Assembly: GCA_949825025.1 (NCBI GenBank)
Contig: OX463780.1
Location: forward strand, 45,054,979 to 45,118,978
Direction of reading: 5' to 3'
Length of the DNA: 64,000 nucleotides
From: Siphlonurus alternatus
Taxonomy: Eukaryota; Arthropoda; Insecta; Ephemeroptera; Siphlonuridae
The translations under genes were made by a program, and so were the position numbers. This document shows positions 1-14,162 of the stretch, in pieces. The notes beneath the pieces were generated by a model. That model made no database searches. It was not told the DNA's origin and saw only the letters and a list, made by a program, of their open reading frames with translations. Each line of letters starts with the position of its first letter. Position 1 is the stretch's first letter.

Positions 1-2096
1 AAAAAGACAAAAAGTTGACGAGAAAACGCAGAAAACATTAAATAATTAAACTACTTAAACACTTATTAAACATTAATTCGACTAGCTAATGAGTTAACAC
101 TAACAAAAATATGAATGAAATAAGCGTATACTGTGACTGCATCTTCTCACACTAACCCGCTTTGTGCCTATTTCAGCAGATCTACAGTAATTTTACTATA
201 TTTTAAAATATTTTAGGTTCCCATTGGAAATATATAAAAAAAATGTATTAAAATTAATTATGAAAATTTTGATATAAAGTTATTTGCAAGAAGAATAACA
301 AAAAAGAAAAAAAAAAACATTTTTTTTATACATTTTTTATATTTAAACATTTAGGTTGATAAAGAACAAAGCGGCATTCTTGTGATCTGTGATTCATGGC
401 GTAAATTCACGATGATTGTTATTAAGAACCACTATTTACCAAAAAGTTCATTCGATAAATTTTCAATGGACTTGTCTCCAGCATTATTTCCTTTTTTCTC
501 CAAGAACATTTTTTATGCTGTAGTTATATATAACATTCAGTTTTCTTTTACCTGTTTATTTTTTTAAAAGGTATGGTAGGAATTTAATCAATGTATTTTA
601 AATCTCATCTCATAATTTAATACATACGTTTACACAATGAATAACTTGGCTTTTATAAAACTAATATATAATTGGATATATTATTTGTTTTCATATTTTG
701 TTATTTCTTGGAATATTAGCTACATAAACCTACTAAAATATATAAGGTTTATTTGAAGAGCAGGTATAATTTTCTAGATCAGATAAAAAACAAATAAAAT
801 AAAATTATTTAATGCAATGAAAATTACAATTTTTCAAAACAAGAAAGACCTGGTAAAAACTCAAAGTGTCAGTTTTTAATCTGAAGTTCTTATGGTTTTT
901 ATAACCTTAAATGATAATTAAATATTTTATTTAAATCCATAAAACTAACCATTAGTACAGCCTATTTGCTACACACCGTTGCTTCAAATATGCAATTTCT
1001 TTATTTTTTCAGTTATATACCTTTCTGGAGACTTTAATTCCAAACATTACTTTTTATTTTATTAATTATAATATTTTAACCATCAATATAGAGGCAAACA
1101 TTAATAATTAAATGTTAGGAATTACAAAATATTAGAAGATAATCAATGGCATAAAGAGCATGCGTTATTATTATTATTTAAAGACTTAATAACATCATTT
1201 ACACGCCTGATGTGCAACAAAGTGCATAAGAAGTTGCATACCCATGGTGTCTGCAGGAGGCACAAGTATTTATATTGTTTTTATATATTATAAGTATTTT
1301 TTATATATTATAAGTATTGTTTCAGTCTTGATTTAAGAAATATATTATAAGAGTAGTAACATTTGCAAATATTTAATGAAAGGCTACTCTGGATTTTAAA
1401 ATACAAATTGAAATCACGGACACGAATAGAACTTTATTAGTCATAATCATGAAAATGTTTGACAAATTGTGCAATACAAGGAAGTGTTTCAGACAAGTCC
1501 TAATTTTTATTTTCAATTGCTACAAAACTTGCAATAATAATATTATATTCAAAATCTTCCTCATAAATTATTAAAAATATTGTTTCACCACCCTTTTTCT
1601 TTCAAGCAGAAAGTAGTTGTTTACTTATTTATGCCTTTGTGCGGTAAATATTCGATTTGCAGCATTTCAGTTAAAAAAAAAATGCACTATAAGCGCAGTG
1701 GAAATGTTCTTATATTTTGTTGAAATATTTTAACTACAGGTTATTGTGGTTCACTGGAAGATTAATTATTTACTTTAATAATTGACTGTAAAGCAGAACG
1801 CCTAAACATCAAAATTAAAAAAAATAACATGTTTAACAAATTGAGTATTTTGTATTGAAAAAGCAATCCCATAATATTATTTGTTATTTTAAGATTTTGA
1901 GCAAAAATTGAAGTCTTAATTTATGTTTACTTGCATAATTTTCATTAAAATGGCATGATATTTAAATTGATTTTTATATTTTGTGTAATTTGATGACATT
2001 GTTTAAAGCACTTCTGCAAACAGTATGTAATAGTCGTATTAACAAAAAAGTAGCGGTATAAAAAAAAATTCAATGAAGACTTAAAAATTAATTATA

Positions 2097-2240
<144 letters not shown>

Positions 2241-2345
2241 CTCTTGTGGATGTACATAATACAACATTGAAAACAAAAAACTTATAAATATAACTTAAAA
2301 ATTAAACATGATACAATATTATATGCACTTAGAAATATTAAAAAC
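2241..2345 (-). mobile_element. 3' end of a LINE-like element, copy 1
   Basis: This block recurs at 13278-13376 with roughly 80% identity by eye. Shared pieces include GTACATAATACAACAT, TTAAAAATTAAACATGA and ATGCACTTAGAA. Both copies abut ATTT repeats at the same edge, so on the minus strand each ends GAGAAATAAAT and a tetranucleotide tail, as in Jockey or CR1-like LINEs. No reverse-transcriptase frame is visible, so both are 5'-truncated. The clade is not determined. Confidence 0.65.
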
Positions 2346-5300
2346 AATTAATATAAAAAAATATTAATAAATTAAAGAATGAATAATAATAATAATGTAA
2401 TAAAATGTTGAAGTATTTTTTTTTTCTATGTTATTTCACTATATTATATTATATATTTTTATTTACTCATTGAGGACGACTTTTATAGTTTTGTAAAGAA
2501 CGTGTGTTGTTGAATGGCAGTATTACTGCATGGTTATATCCACTTCACTTGAAACTCATTGTGGTGACAATATTATCCATAAGTGTATGGCTCCAGCAAT
2601 AGATGTAGCGGCAAGGAAGTATATTTCCTGGATCAGTCTCTCCTCATGACGCTATAAGCTCGCGGTTGCGCAACTATAGGCGCTAGAAAAGAAGAACGTC
2701 ATTTGAAGCAGGCTAGTCAAGCCTCCTCGGTTTAGCGTAGTAGCAAGTTACGTGATTGCTTGCTGCGTCATTGGTGCCTACAGCGACCTCGATATATTAT
2801 ACTTGCGGCGCAATTATTTTAATTTGAATTATTTACATGTAAACAAACTGCAACTATACCAAACGCCACTTTTTTGTACGTCAAATTAAAAAAATAAATA
2901 AAGTTTTCATTTTTTTTTACTAAATTTAGTAGAAAAATAGTAAAATTCAAATATTTATAAATTAATTTGACTATTTATATATTTATATATGAATTTTACT
3001 ATTTGCTAAAGTTATATTGTTAATATTTTCAAATTAACACTACTGAATCACCTTTTGGAATTCAAATTAAAATTTAAATAAAATTAGGAAGTTTAAATAA
3101 AAACTTATTTAGTTGTTTAGTTGTTTGTAATAAAAAATAAATAAATAATAAATAATAAATAAATAAAAAATATTAATAAATTTGAAGTTTTGACTCAAAT
3201 TTAAAATTACTTTGAGGATACCGAGAACAGATCACCAATCAACACAAATATGGAGAACACATTTATGGATTTTAGGACTAAATATAATCACTATATTTAC
3301 CATTATATATATTATTGTCGTTTAATTTTATTATTCTATAATTTTAATATTATCTTAATTGTTAGTATTTTATATTGCTGACCTCTAAAACGAAACTTTT
3401 TATTTTTGGAGCTCGAGCAGAACCCCCAGCCCCTGCTCAGAGCTTCAAAGTCCCGCGGTGCAGTAAAGATGTCCCGGGAGAGAACGAAATTATGATACTC
3501 CTATAATTAAATATAACAAAAATTGACGTGAACAAATTTGGAAATTATTGGTTTTGAAAAATCTTGCACTTGCTCTGTAAAATAGGCAAGTTGTTATTTT
3601 CACAACTATTGAGTTATGGTTAATTTAAATAATAGTAATGTACTTGCATGAGCTCTTATATATTACATATAAATACCAAATCATTAAATTTGATTTCAAA
3701 TCAAATTTGATATTTTTTTAAAGCTGTAAACAATTTTCTTATATTGAGTTGCCATGTTTTTAGTAAATTGCTTGGAATTGTTGTTACTGTATTTTTTTGA
3801 AAATTTAGTACCAACTACATGTTAAAATGCCATTGTGTCCAAATTTAACGTTTATGCAATGCTTCTAAATTGTCTTTTGAAAACATTATATATTTTTTCA
3901 TCTTTTTTTAACAAAAGTGCATATACATTGCTTTAAGAGGGGATGCGAAAAGGTACCAGAAAAAAATCCGTCTACCCTTTACAAGTATACCCCTCTCCTT
4001 TTGATACATAATATAATATGTAACTGGGTGCATTTGGGGCCTAAGCTTACTTATAGTTGCAAGTACCCTATGGAAAGTGTGGGAATGTGGATCAAAAGTA
4101 TTGAAAAGATCAGTTTTCGTTTCACGGTACACCCAGGTAGCACCATCTATCTAAAACCTTTATATTTATCATTTTTTTTTTTTTTAGAACCTCTATTATT
4201 ATAATTTTTCTTTCTTTCCCCTATATAGCTTTACACCCATCCATGCAACCCTCTTATTTAATCCGTTACCCCCTCAAGAAAATTCACAGTAGAAAAATTT
4301 CATTCCTGAATGTGGATGTCGTAATAAGAAGAAGCATTATTCCCGCGCTTTTTTGCTGCCATATGAGCCCATATACTCATATAAATGGCCATATGGCTCA
4401 CCGCCCTCTTTTCACGTTTGTCTGTTTGTCTTCCGGTGGTACCTCTGCTGTGTCACCCACGGAGTGCATGAGACCAAAAAATGCAGCAACATTTGTTTTC
4501 AATAAAGTAAATGCAGTTCTCGTTTCGGCTGAAGACCAAGTTGGACCGATTTGTCTTCTCTCAGACCAGTTCCTATGTAGAATTGATGATACATCGATTG
4601 ATTGATCGATTGATGTATATCGATAAGATACCCGTCTAAGCCATACCATATGTATAAAAATAAATATTTTATTATTTTTTTGTTTTGTTTTTATTTATTT
4701 TTAGGTAATGTTTTAAATGGGATGACTGCTCTTGTGATATCATCTATACGAAAACGCGCATTACTAGCTAGCATAATTATATATTTTATTGAATTAAATA
4801 TAAGCTATCTGGTACTAGTTTGAACTAGTAGGAGTCGGACTTCTCTCTATCGTCTTAGGTCATCGATGTTGAAAGTGCATCTCTGAAATGTGCAATTTTT
4901 TCATTTAAAGTCATTATTAAATTTCTTCTTGGTCGATCAGTGTTTTATATGAGATTATTAATATTATTATTATATTTACAAAGAATTTATATCAGTTTTC
5001 ATAATGACATGCAAATATATTTGAAAACAAAAAAGTCATAAAGAAAAATAAACCCGATGATATTATGTATTTAAATTTATATCATTGTAAGAACGGTAAA
5101 AAAAAAAAAAAATAGCAAAACCCGCACAAACTCGGCTCTCAACAGGAATATAAAATTTTAGCATGACAATTATACTTAGAAAATGCCTGAAGCCATATGT
5201 AATGATCCCAGGGTAAAAGTTGAATTGTAATGTCATGCATTAAAACGTTATCATTCAAAGAAATTTGAGCTCTTATCAGAAGACTGGTCAGTGCTAAATT

Positions 5301-7110
5301 AAAAAAATATATATACACCGTGTCTAATCATGCACTTTGCAAGTTAAAAAAAAAAAAATAAGAAAATAAATGCTCTATATAACTAAGGAGTTCCAAATAA
5401 TATATATTATAAATATATTTTTCTTCTTATAGAGAAAACATTTTACAATATTTCTTATCCTAACTGTGACGTAATTGTTGAGTCAAAAGGAGGAGAGGAG
5501 GATATTTTATCAGCACGAAGTTGGTGCCTCGACATCATCCCCTGCTGCTGCTGCTGCATGCACTGTTTGCCCTTTGATTAGCTGCTGATGCTCCGTTCCC
5601 GCTTCCTACAACATAACTCGGATGAACGTAAGGCTCATTTTAATATATTTCAACGTTGGAAAATGTCACTGAGAGATCACCCGCCCGAATGGCGCCAGTG
5701 GCCCACCCGAGAAACCACGTGTTTAGTGCCGGTGTGTTGTGGGCCAAGCCACTGACGGAAGATGCTGTGTTTACTTTACAGGAATTGGGCACTCTGTACT
5801 GATAATAATGTATTATTTATATATGATTGACATATCTTATCTATATACTGTAATTCACGAAAGATTTTTTTTTTTTAAAGAAGGGAAGTCCAGATGCTGT
5901 ATACTAAGGCTTGTAGTATAATGTTATGATAAAGTGTGTTTTTATAGCAGTGAAAACTTAACACTATGTTGCACTTTTGCTGCAAATATCGTCGTGGTAG
6001 CGTGAAAAAGGATGCACAAATACAATTGCTAACAAAGTCGTAAAAGGCACATGTCCACCGGTGTTAACAGAATATCGACGATTTCATGTTATAGTATGGC
6101 CAGGTTCTTCTGATTGCTCCTTTAATCTTTGTTGTTTAATAATAAATAATGGTGATATGCACCCATTTCAGGCTTCACACTACAACGCAATATTGGTATT
6201 TTCTTCTACTATTAAATTTTTTCATTGCTACAATTCAATTAAGTTGGAAGCAATGGAATTGGTCAAAATATCATGAGTGCATGATCGTCGACAATCGATA
6301 TTGATAATTTATGAACAATGAATTTACTTGGAAAATTAAATAATGTGACGTCAATAAAAAAGAAATTTTCAAACTTGGTTCTTGAAAACAAGAAAAAATG
6401 AAAATGAAAAAACTCGTAAGCTGTTTCACAAATTAAATAAATAAATACTTAGTATATAATAATCATAGTGTTGATTAAATTAATAAAATTATAGTAGTTA
6501 ATTCATTAACAAAACACAACCAAAAACTTTTTAAAAAAAATTCACGTGATAATAATTATTGTATATTATTTTTTTAATATTTTTTTTTTCTTCAAAATGA
6601 GCTACATCGGCTTAAATTAATAGGAACAGAAAAAAAAAAGAATATTCTAAAATAGATTAAATACAATAAATTTAGGAAAAAGAGTGTTTTGTTTTTAAAA
6701 CAATTCTAAATAATTGAACAACAAATTTAAAATGTATTAGTGTCTCGTGAGAGGTAAAATAATGTCAGTATTCTTTGTAGATAATCATATGTAAAAACAG
6801 ACCTGATAATAACAATAAAGCTTTATTGAGAGAGCATGCTGATGCGATGGATCCCGCAGGAGTGAGACAGACATTGCGGTGCCAATGAGGACTAAAACCC
6901 GACGTGGTTAGGATTAGCTCGTCCAAGTATATGGGCAAGGAGGATAGATAGGGAGGACCATCTTACCTGTCCATCAATGCTAATCAGCGATTCAAACCTG
7001 TGTTCAACAAAGTTCAAACAATTTGCAGAAACAACCACTCCAAAGAAATTTTTATGAAGCTCGAATCTTTTCTTTGCAAGTGCTGTCATCTGGTGGTCAC
7101 CATGGTGTCC

Positions 7111-7187
7111 CTGGTCTCGAAATTTACTTGCATCAAGATTGGTCTTACACGAACTTTATTATTTTATGGAATAAATACAAACATTCA
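7111..7187 (+). repeat. dispersed repeat fragment, partner of 8222-8300
   Basis: It begins CTGGTCTCGAAATT and runs through TATTTTATG. The reverse complement of 8222-8300 shares these blocks with moderate divergence between them. The family is not recognised. The surrounding GC-richer stretch (6840-7190) has a 65-codon minus-strand frame that may be part of the same element. Confidence 0.5.
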
Positions 7188-7369
7188 GAAGTTATGAGTT
7201 ACCGCACAATTTTTTTCATATTTTTTATAATCATTTTGTAATCAGTTTGTGTTTGTTGTTATAATAATTCAAAACATATTGCAGTGACATGTGAAATATG
7301 GAGACCGCCATTTTGATTTAAACAAAACTTACAAGTCATATACTGAAATCTCTTCTCCCCTCTCTAACC

Positions 7370-7452
7370 TTGAGTATAGCTCAATTGGAAAAGCGCCCGA
7401 CTTCAAATCTGAATTCGCTCAGCGACGTGGGTTCGAATCCCAGTTGGGACAG
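7370..7452 (+). pseudogene. tRNA-like pol III unit, anticodon-position TCA, long variable arm
   Basis: Seen: a good A box (TAGCTCAATTGG, 7377-7388), a perfect B box (GGTTCGAATCC, 7430-7440) and a T5 pol III terminator at 7458-7462. Between the boxes is an anticodon-like hairpin with loop CTTCAAA (TCA at 7403-7405), then a variable arm that can pair as TCGC/GCGA. The T stem has four good pairs. However, the would-be acceptor strands (around 7370-7376 and 7446-7452) do not pair, and the anticodon stem has a C-T mismatch. The long variable arm with TCA recalls Ser or selenocysteine tRNA, but the D arm is of the ordinary class. It is most likely a tRNA pseudogene or the head of a tRNA-derived SINE whose pol III promoter is intact. 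Confidence 0.5.
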
Positions 7453-7811
7453 AGAACTTTTTAATTATTTTTTAATGCTTCGTTTCACTCGGTGATATCA
7501 TTGAACCATTATTTCATTATAAAAATTATTTTTAATTAATAATAACTAATCCACGCATGATAAAAAAAATAATAAAAATAAATTAAAAATTGTTTTTACA
7601 CTTATAAATTTTCGTTTGAATACTTGAATCTTGAATAGCATTATACCGATAGAAAATATTTATGAAATAATAACTAAAAAAATAATATCCTTGCAACACA
7701 TCGGCATCAAACCCGGGTCTCCAGGTAGATTACGTAATAATATAATTCAATAATATGCATCTCGTATTAACTATCAATTTTCTCATTCACGGGATTGCAC
7801 TACAGTTCATT

Positions 7812-8002
7812 TGACATTACATCCGGAAGTAGCCGGAAGTATCAAATTTGTGTTTTTCTGTTTGTAATTCAGTTTTGAAACTTTACAAAGTGGTTTGAAG
7901 TAGAAATACCGACCTATGTGTGAAATTGCAACACTCTGAAATATGAATAGAAAGACCAGAAACCTTACACTTCCAGCTACTTCCGGATGGAATATAATGT
8001 AA
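7812..8002. mobile_element. inverted-repeat element with ATCCGGAAGTAGC arms
   Basis: The left arm near 7814-7842 contains ACATCCGGAAGTAGCCGGAA. The right arm near 7967-8000 is its approximate reverse complement (CTTCCAGCTACTTCCGGAT). About 120 bp lie between. No transposase is present and the superfamily is unassigned. Confidence 0.55.
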
Positions 8003-8221
8003 ATTGGACTATACGTAATATTGGCGGGAATATTGCGGAAGCGGAAGTTTCGTTTCCCGTTTCCGGTCATCTTCGCAATCGCGCCAATCTTCAAAAGACG
8101 TGTTGTGTGGGAGGAATTTATTTTATCAATTTATATAATTTATTTAGTAACAAATGAAAGAATAATAGTACTGAAAAATCAGAAATAAATCAAGTAATAG
8201 GCTTGTAGAACTTTGAGATCA

Positions 8222-8300
8222 TAAAGATCAAAATAAAGGCATAAAATAGCAAATTGTCTGAAAGCCGTATCCTAACGCGGGTTAATTTCGAGACCAGGCA
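8222..8300 (-). repeat. dispersed repeat fragment, partner of 7111-7187
   Basis: Inverted relative to the 7111 copy, sharing CTGGTCTCGAAATT and TATTTTATG on the minus strand. The neighbouring 8300-8390 GC-rich sequence may belong to the same unit. Confidence 0.5.
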
Positions 8301-8803
8301 TCGATCCGACAACACTGTCTCTCCGTGTACATCTTGCATCACCGTACAAAAACAGCTGATCGAACACAAGCTGGCTTCTGCCACGCCCCCTCTCTTCCCA
8401 CTCCCTATGTATTCTCCTTGTATATGGGGGTGACTTGAGCTTCAGGGATGGCTGCCGCCGCCTGCATTCAAATATAATATATGGGGGAGGGGTGCTGGGT
8501 ACAGTACGAACAATAATATATGTCTCGATGTTTTTCTATAGCTTCAATGCTTTTTTGCTGTAAAAAAAAAATATTTGTGATGGTTATATAAGTCGAATTA
8601 ATATATTATATTGCAATTATAAGGATAAAGTTCCTTTTTCTCCTTAAACATTTTTTTCAGACTTGTCTTTCTTTACATTTAGACAATTTTTCTGGTATGT
8701 TTGTAAATGTATTTATATCGTGATGAAGTACAGATATAATGTTGAATAATTAAAAATACGTGTTAAAATGGATTCAAGTCTGGACACCATGATTTGCTGG
8801 CAC

Positions 8804-8804
8804 T

Positions 8805-8831
<27 letters not shown>
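8804..8831. repeat. (GA)n microsatellite
   Basis: About 14 GA units. It is the only sizeable GA-on-plus tract; the four long tracts elsewhere are CT on this strand. Confidence 0.9.
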
Positions 8832-8835
<4 letters not shown>

Positions 8836-8942
8836 ATTTTAGAGGTAAAAAGAGTATTTCTAAATAAATAGACTGTATTATGCACCCACAAAAAACAGAG
8901 GGGGGTAAGTAATGTTAGTTTCTCCTGAGGTGTATATGGAAC

Positions 8943-9030
8943 CTTACTATCAAATTCAAAAAGGTGTACCCCTGAATAGCATACAAATCCTGTAAGAACA
9001 GGGGCACACCTTTTTGGTTCTGATAGTAAG
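8943..9030. mobile_element. 88 bp foldback element
   Basis: The arms CTTACTATCAAATTCAAAAA and its approximate complement ending TTCTGATAGTAAG enclose GGTGTACCCCTG and CAGGGGCACACC. The whole unit folds into a single hairpin with a loop of about 24 nt. Confidence 0.6.
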
Positions 9031-9921
9031 TAAACTGGTATAAGTCTTGAAGAAAAAGTAATAAAAATTTTGGATGTGTGTTATAGCTTCATTAATAATA
9101 AAATATAATAATATATTCTTCGATAAAAATCGCTTTATAATTTTTGTTTATTCTTGGTCAAATTTGAGAATAACTGCTATAGGAAAGTATATATTACTGA
9201 AGATATGCAAGACTGATTTTTAAATATAAAAATTTACCTTGGTGTGTAAATTTGCAAGACTATAAAATACATTAAAATGCTGTAAAATTGTGAGCAACAA
9301 TACACTAATTAGCATATAAATTAGGTACAGTAGCAACAACTCTGAGGGGGTTTTCAAGAGCTTTGTATATAAGTAGAAGAACTTCTTTACATATTTTGGC
9401 TGCCATGTTGTAATTGTGAACAATATAATGAATATATTAGTACGAGCTGAATACAACACCCGTGGTGGCGTAAATCGCCACAAGAAGAAAATAAAAATTA
9501 GAGCAGACACTATAAAAAAAATTTTAATTTTGTTAAAAGTGAATTTTAAATCGATTTCTTAGCTGAGTCTATCATAGATTTATATAATTTATTGCTGTAA
9601 TTATTAATTTTATAGCATTCCTAATTATTTAATAAGTCTTTTTAAAGTTTTTAAAATACATAAACGTGTCAGCCAAAGGCATATTTTATTTATAATTATA
9701 ATAATTAAATCTAATTTGTATAAGTACTGAATTTTCAAAAACTTAATAAGATTGTCAATAACAATAAATAATTAAATAATGTATTAATTTTATTTTTAAT
9801 ATATATATAGATTATTAAACACATAAAAATTTATGACTATTGATCGAAAAAAAAAATCATTGCTTTGCAGTCTGCCTATCTTGCAGGATTTTTGCCGCCA
9901 TTTTGTTCAGTTAAAATTTGC

Positions 9922-9924
<3 letters not shown>

Positions 9925-9955
<31 letters not shown>
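9925..9955. repeat. T31 homopolymer
   Basis: Uninterrupted T run. It could be the A tail of a minus-strand retroelement, but no body is recognised upstream. Confidence 0.85.
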
Positions 9956-10810
9956 CCTTCTCACTCGTTAGTTATAATTATCTTGTAGCTTGAGTGAAAC
10001 TTTTCAATTAGGAGTTAAATTATTAAGAAATAATTGTATTTTATTTTGATTTGTATGTATAAAGAAATTTTTAAAAATTACTGTTTAAAAGTTATATGTT
10101 ACAGATAGTAATGATGATATTTTAATATATAGCATCTAACATGTCTTTCAAAGGAAAACTTGTATTTTATTGTCATGATTTATTTTTATAATTTAACAAT
10201 TTACAATTTACTTTACTATAGTATTTAAAAAAAAATAGAATTCAGTATCATATAGTGTAATGCTTGGATCTATCTAATTCTGAAATCATATGGAAAAAAA
10301 TATAAACAATATTCGATGATCGTAACATAGTTTAATGACGTCACTATTTAGTTTAGTGGCTTATTGTGTAAATGCAATTACAAAAGGGAGTTTGTGAGCA
10401 AGACGAGGGAGATTCGTCTGCAATAGTTGGTAAGGGTATTTCGATGTACGCCAGCAAGAGGGTTCAACTTCAAGAAAAAGAATGCTATACTGGAGGAGAA
10501 AGTTTTTCTTGAAAAGGGAGGGTGAATATAAAAAAAAAAAAAAGAAAGAAAGAAAGAAGAGGCTGACAGCTATTCTTCATCCCTTCCTTATATTCTACAA
10601 ATTTAACCCCTCAGAAAAGATTTTTTTTCTGCTATGGTACCCCAACGAAGTCTTTGGTACCCAATACTATTATAATAATATCCTATCCTATTTTCTTGGT
10701 TATTTTTCATACCTGCATAAAACCTGTATTCTAATGTCTATGAAAATATATAAATCATAAAATAAAAAACTTAAGATATTTTTTTAATAAATTTCAGTAG
10801 ATTTATTAAT

Positions 10811-10963
10811 GGGTGCAATTCACGAAGAAGTTAGCCAGGTTTCTAACTACGTTTAGCTTAACCGCAATTAACTATACCTGTTTTACGTGTTAAACCACCT
10901 AGTTAAACGTGGTTAAGCTAAACGTGGTTAGAAACCTAGCTAACTGCTTCGTGAATCGCGCCC
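10811..10963. mobile_element. 153 bp MITE with near-complete terminal inverted repeats
   Basis: The left arm starts GGGTGCAATTCACGAAG and the right arm ends CTTCGTGAATCGCGCCC. The arms run about 55 bp each through GTTTCTAACTACGTTTAGC and its complement. The flanks are TTAAT and AATATTA, so the target duplication is unclear. The GGGC..ATTCAC..AAG start resembles the TTAA element at 51431. Confidence 0.7.
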
Positions 10964-13256
10964 AATATTACTTCGATTCACTCATTGCAATCAGAATTAT
11001 AGCTCAATAAATAAATTCAATGAAAATTAATATATTCGTGTAATATGATCATAATTTTAAGTGTTGTGTAAAAAATAATTACTGGCCAATTTTGCTGTGA
11101 TGGAGGCACCTTAATTTTTCCCGAAAACAACAAAATAACCAAAATAAGGTCTGTTTGTACATACAATCGCTACAAGATAAATATGAACCTTATTTTCCAG
11201 GTCTATGTTATAAAAATTTCTTGTATCTTAAATTGAGATCGAATTTAAGATTATATTATAAAGTAGGTAAAATTTTGTCTTAGGATGTAAAACATTGATA
11301 AGGTTGGCCATACGAACCCTATTAGACTACAATGGTTAAAAAAAAATTGCAATTTACGAGCTAAATTATAAACTGCAAAATTTTAATTTATTCATATATA
11401 ATAGCTGTCTAAATCACTTGAAAATTAATCACATTGATATTTTTATTTTAATAACGTTGAAATTTTATCACAATTAAGTATAATTATCATATTTGTGTAG
11501 TTGTATCTCATATCAATGATAAATTTATGAAATATAATAATTTATAGTAATCTAGCTAAAAATCAATCAAGTTTTAAACACAATTTATTAATATCTTTTA
11601 TCTGCCAGTTATTATAGTACAGAATATTATATATTTTTCATAATCTATGCATATGATAGTTAAATATTATAAGGTGGTATTTTTATCTGTTAAAAAAAAC
11701 AAAACATAGCACCTTTATAGTTATTGTATAAACACTATAATAAACATTAATTTTTCTACTTCTAATAAAATTTTATAATATTATCCCATTACACGATCTA
11801 TAACGTTCTTAAATATGTTTCTTTTTAAAAAAACTACCACCTGCATCATATTATATATTTTTATGCTACATAACTTGTTTTATATAATATATTGTTAACA
11901 TATTATATTATATATATTTTTTTAATATTAGGTCTATACTAGAAATGATGGTTATAGATAGTGATATCCCTATACGAACCAGGTAAACTATAGAAGGGTG
12001 CAAGTAGGGGCCACTATGACGTTCCTATAGTGTTCAAACATAATTTGAATAAAACTTATATATGTATACACCTCGAGGGCTAACGCTTCCGATTCTATAT
12101 ATGTGAGTATATGATGCAGGAGCCTCTTATAGACCCCCAACAAACATGGGCCATGTATATTATACTACTTTCTTGTATCTTGATGTGCGACAGAATATTG
12201 AAATTATAAAAAAATTAATCTATTGTTAAAACTTGTTATCATACAAAAAGAACCACCACTTTTCTTTATTATTATTTTTGAATCAGACATTCCCTATCTT
12301 ATTTTTACCTATTCTCCTTTTAACCCCCCTCCCCTTATGTATACATCTCCTTAAAACCCCTACTATACTTCCTTATAGTGTATATTCAACAAACGTTTTC
12401 ACTATAAAGAAACTATTATATTTACTCATTTTACTCCAATTCTTGTTCTCTCTAAAAAAAAAAAAAAAAAAAAAAAATGCTACGTTTCAGTGAAAATTAA
12501 AGTTTATTATCTTTTATTCCCATCGTTTTTTTATTATTATTTTTTTTTAAATGTTGATAAGTTTTTTTTTTTTAAATTTTACAATTGATGTATCTAGCAC
12601 TGAAAAAGTTTTAATTTGACACATTTTAAATAATATATAATTATATGCCTTAAAGTGCTATACATTATAATAACATTAAATTTGCATTTTTTGCTATACA
12701 ATTTTGGAATTTTATTTATAATATATTAAATTTTATTTATATAGAACCGGACGTCAATTCAAGGGTATTTTTTTTTTTTACCTTCTAAGTGGTTCATAAA
12801 TTTTATTTATTGGATCGCAAATATTAATTTTTGTAATGTATTAATATACTAATAGCATTATTAATTAATCGGCATTAATATACTGAATTTCTCTACGAGC
12901 AAAAAATATGACAATCTATGAAGTAAAAATATTAATTTTTTATATTATAGATAACATCATTTTATTACTTTCATTATTTTTAAAGTTATAAAATATTATT
13001 ATTTCTATTATATTTGGTAACTACACTTCCTTTCTACTTCTATGAAAACATGTTAAATATACAATAGCGTGTATTTGATCCTCATAAATCGATAAGACCT
13101 TGCAATGAAATTCTTACGCTATGCGCATCAGAAAACTATAAGAAGAAAATGCAATTATGGCAACTTATTCTTGTCTTATAATTTTGTCCGTCATATTATA
13201 CTTTGATTGTGATGATAGAAAAAAATATTTTTAAATATATATACTAATATATTTTT

Positions 13257-13376
13257 ATTTATTTATTTATTTATTTCTCATGTGGCTGTACATAATACAA
13301 CATAGAGACAAAAACACTTAAAAATACCTTAAAAATTAAACATGAAACAGTATTAAATGCACTTAGAATTATCAAT
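13257..13376 (-). mobile_element. 3' end of a LINE-like element, copy 2
   Basis: Second copy of the 2241-2345 sequence in the same orientation, with a much shorter tail of four to five ATTT units. The conserved edge reads TTATTTCTCATGTGGCTGTA. No coding capacity is left. Confidence 0.65.
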
Positions 13377-14050
13377 AAAAATTAAAACAGACATTAAATG
13401 TAGTAATTTAATACACGAATAACTTCTTTTTATGAGTAAATTTTATTACAATATTATAAAATGTAGAATGATTTTGACTTGTGTACAATGTTGATATTCC
13501 GCTTCTTTTTGTACAGATCGATAAAAAGCCACGCCTCTTTCTGGGTACGCCATGCAAGTTACATATAAAACGTATATACGCGTTGTGAATCATAAAACGA
13601 TTGCATACTGCATTTTCAAATAGTATTTTTAAGATATTTTACCTTAGATATACATTTAAATATGATAAATTTATATATTTTAATGTATTTTCTTTCAAAT
13701 ATTTAGTGTTTTAGATAATTAAACGCATTACGTATTGCAGTTGTTTATACTATTTTCAAATTATTCTAACTGCCGTATTTTTATTTAATAGAAAATTACC
13801 TCGTGTTGGGGTTGTACAATGATACATTGTGATTATAAGAATGCTATTAAAAAGACAAGTTGTCACTTTACATGGCTGAGCATTGGGAACAAATTTCTGA
13901 CGAAAATAAGCCTGGTATGTAATTGTATTACTTTTATTTAGTGTGCTATTTATGAATGTCATACGTGGATACTAAAAAGAGTGGCTTTATATTTATTGTT
14001 GTTATTGCTGATTGCTTGTAAAATACATCTAAACGAGAAATATTATATTT

Positions 14051-14162
14051 GATTTTTTTACATCAGCTTTCGTGTTCCACCTTGAATGCTGCTATGGAAC
14101 TGAATATCGCTATTTTATAGTGTGGCGCCAAGGTGGAACACGAAAGCTGATGTAAAAAAATC
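14051..14162. mobile_element. 112 bp foldback, very high arm identity
   Basis: The left arm (GATTTTTTTACATCAGC, then TTTCGTGTTCCACCTTG) and the right arm are near-perfect complements for about 34 bp, enclosing a loop of about 44 nt. High identity suggests a young element or a selected hairpin. Confidence 0.65.

Noticed and set aside
4243..4649. 120- and 83-codon frames on opposite strands
   Set aside because: Neither shows a recognisable domain, splice borders or consistent codon use. One overlaps the other and both cover AT-rich flanks.
5689..5802. ATG frame starting MAPVAHPRNHVFSAG, upstream of the first lin-28 exon, with a phase-1 donor possibility
   Set aside because: The donor (G/GTGTGT) is weak and the start context is mediocre. 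Phase agreement has a one-in-three chance. It remains a fallback if 34219 proves wrong.
6892..7089. Minus-strand 65-codon frame near the dispersed repeat
   Set aside because: It reads plausibly as protein but has no identifiable family. It is more likely part of the repeat shared with 8222-8300.
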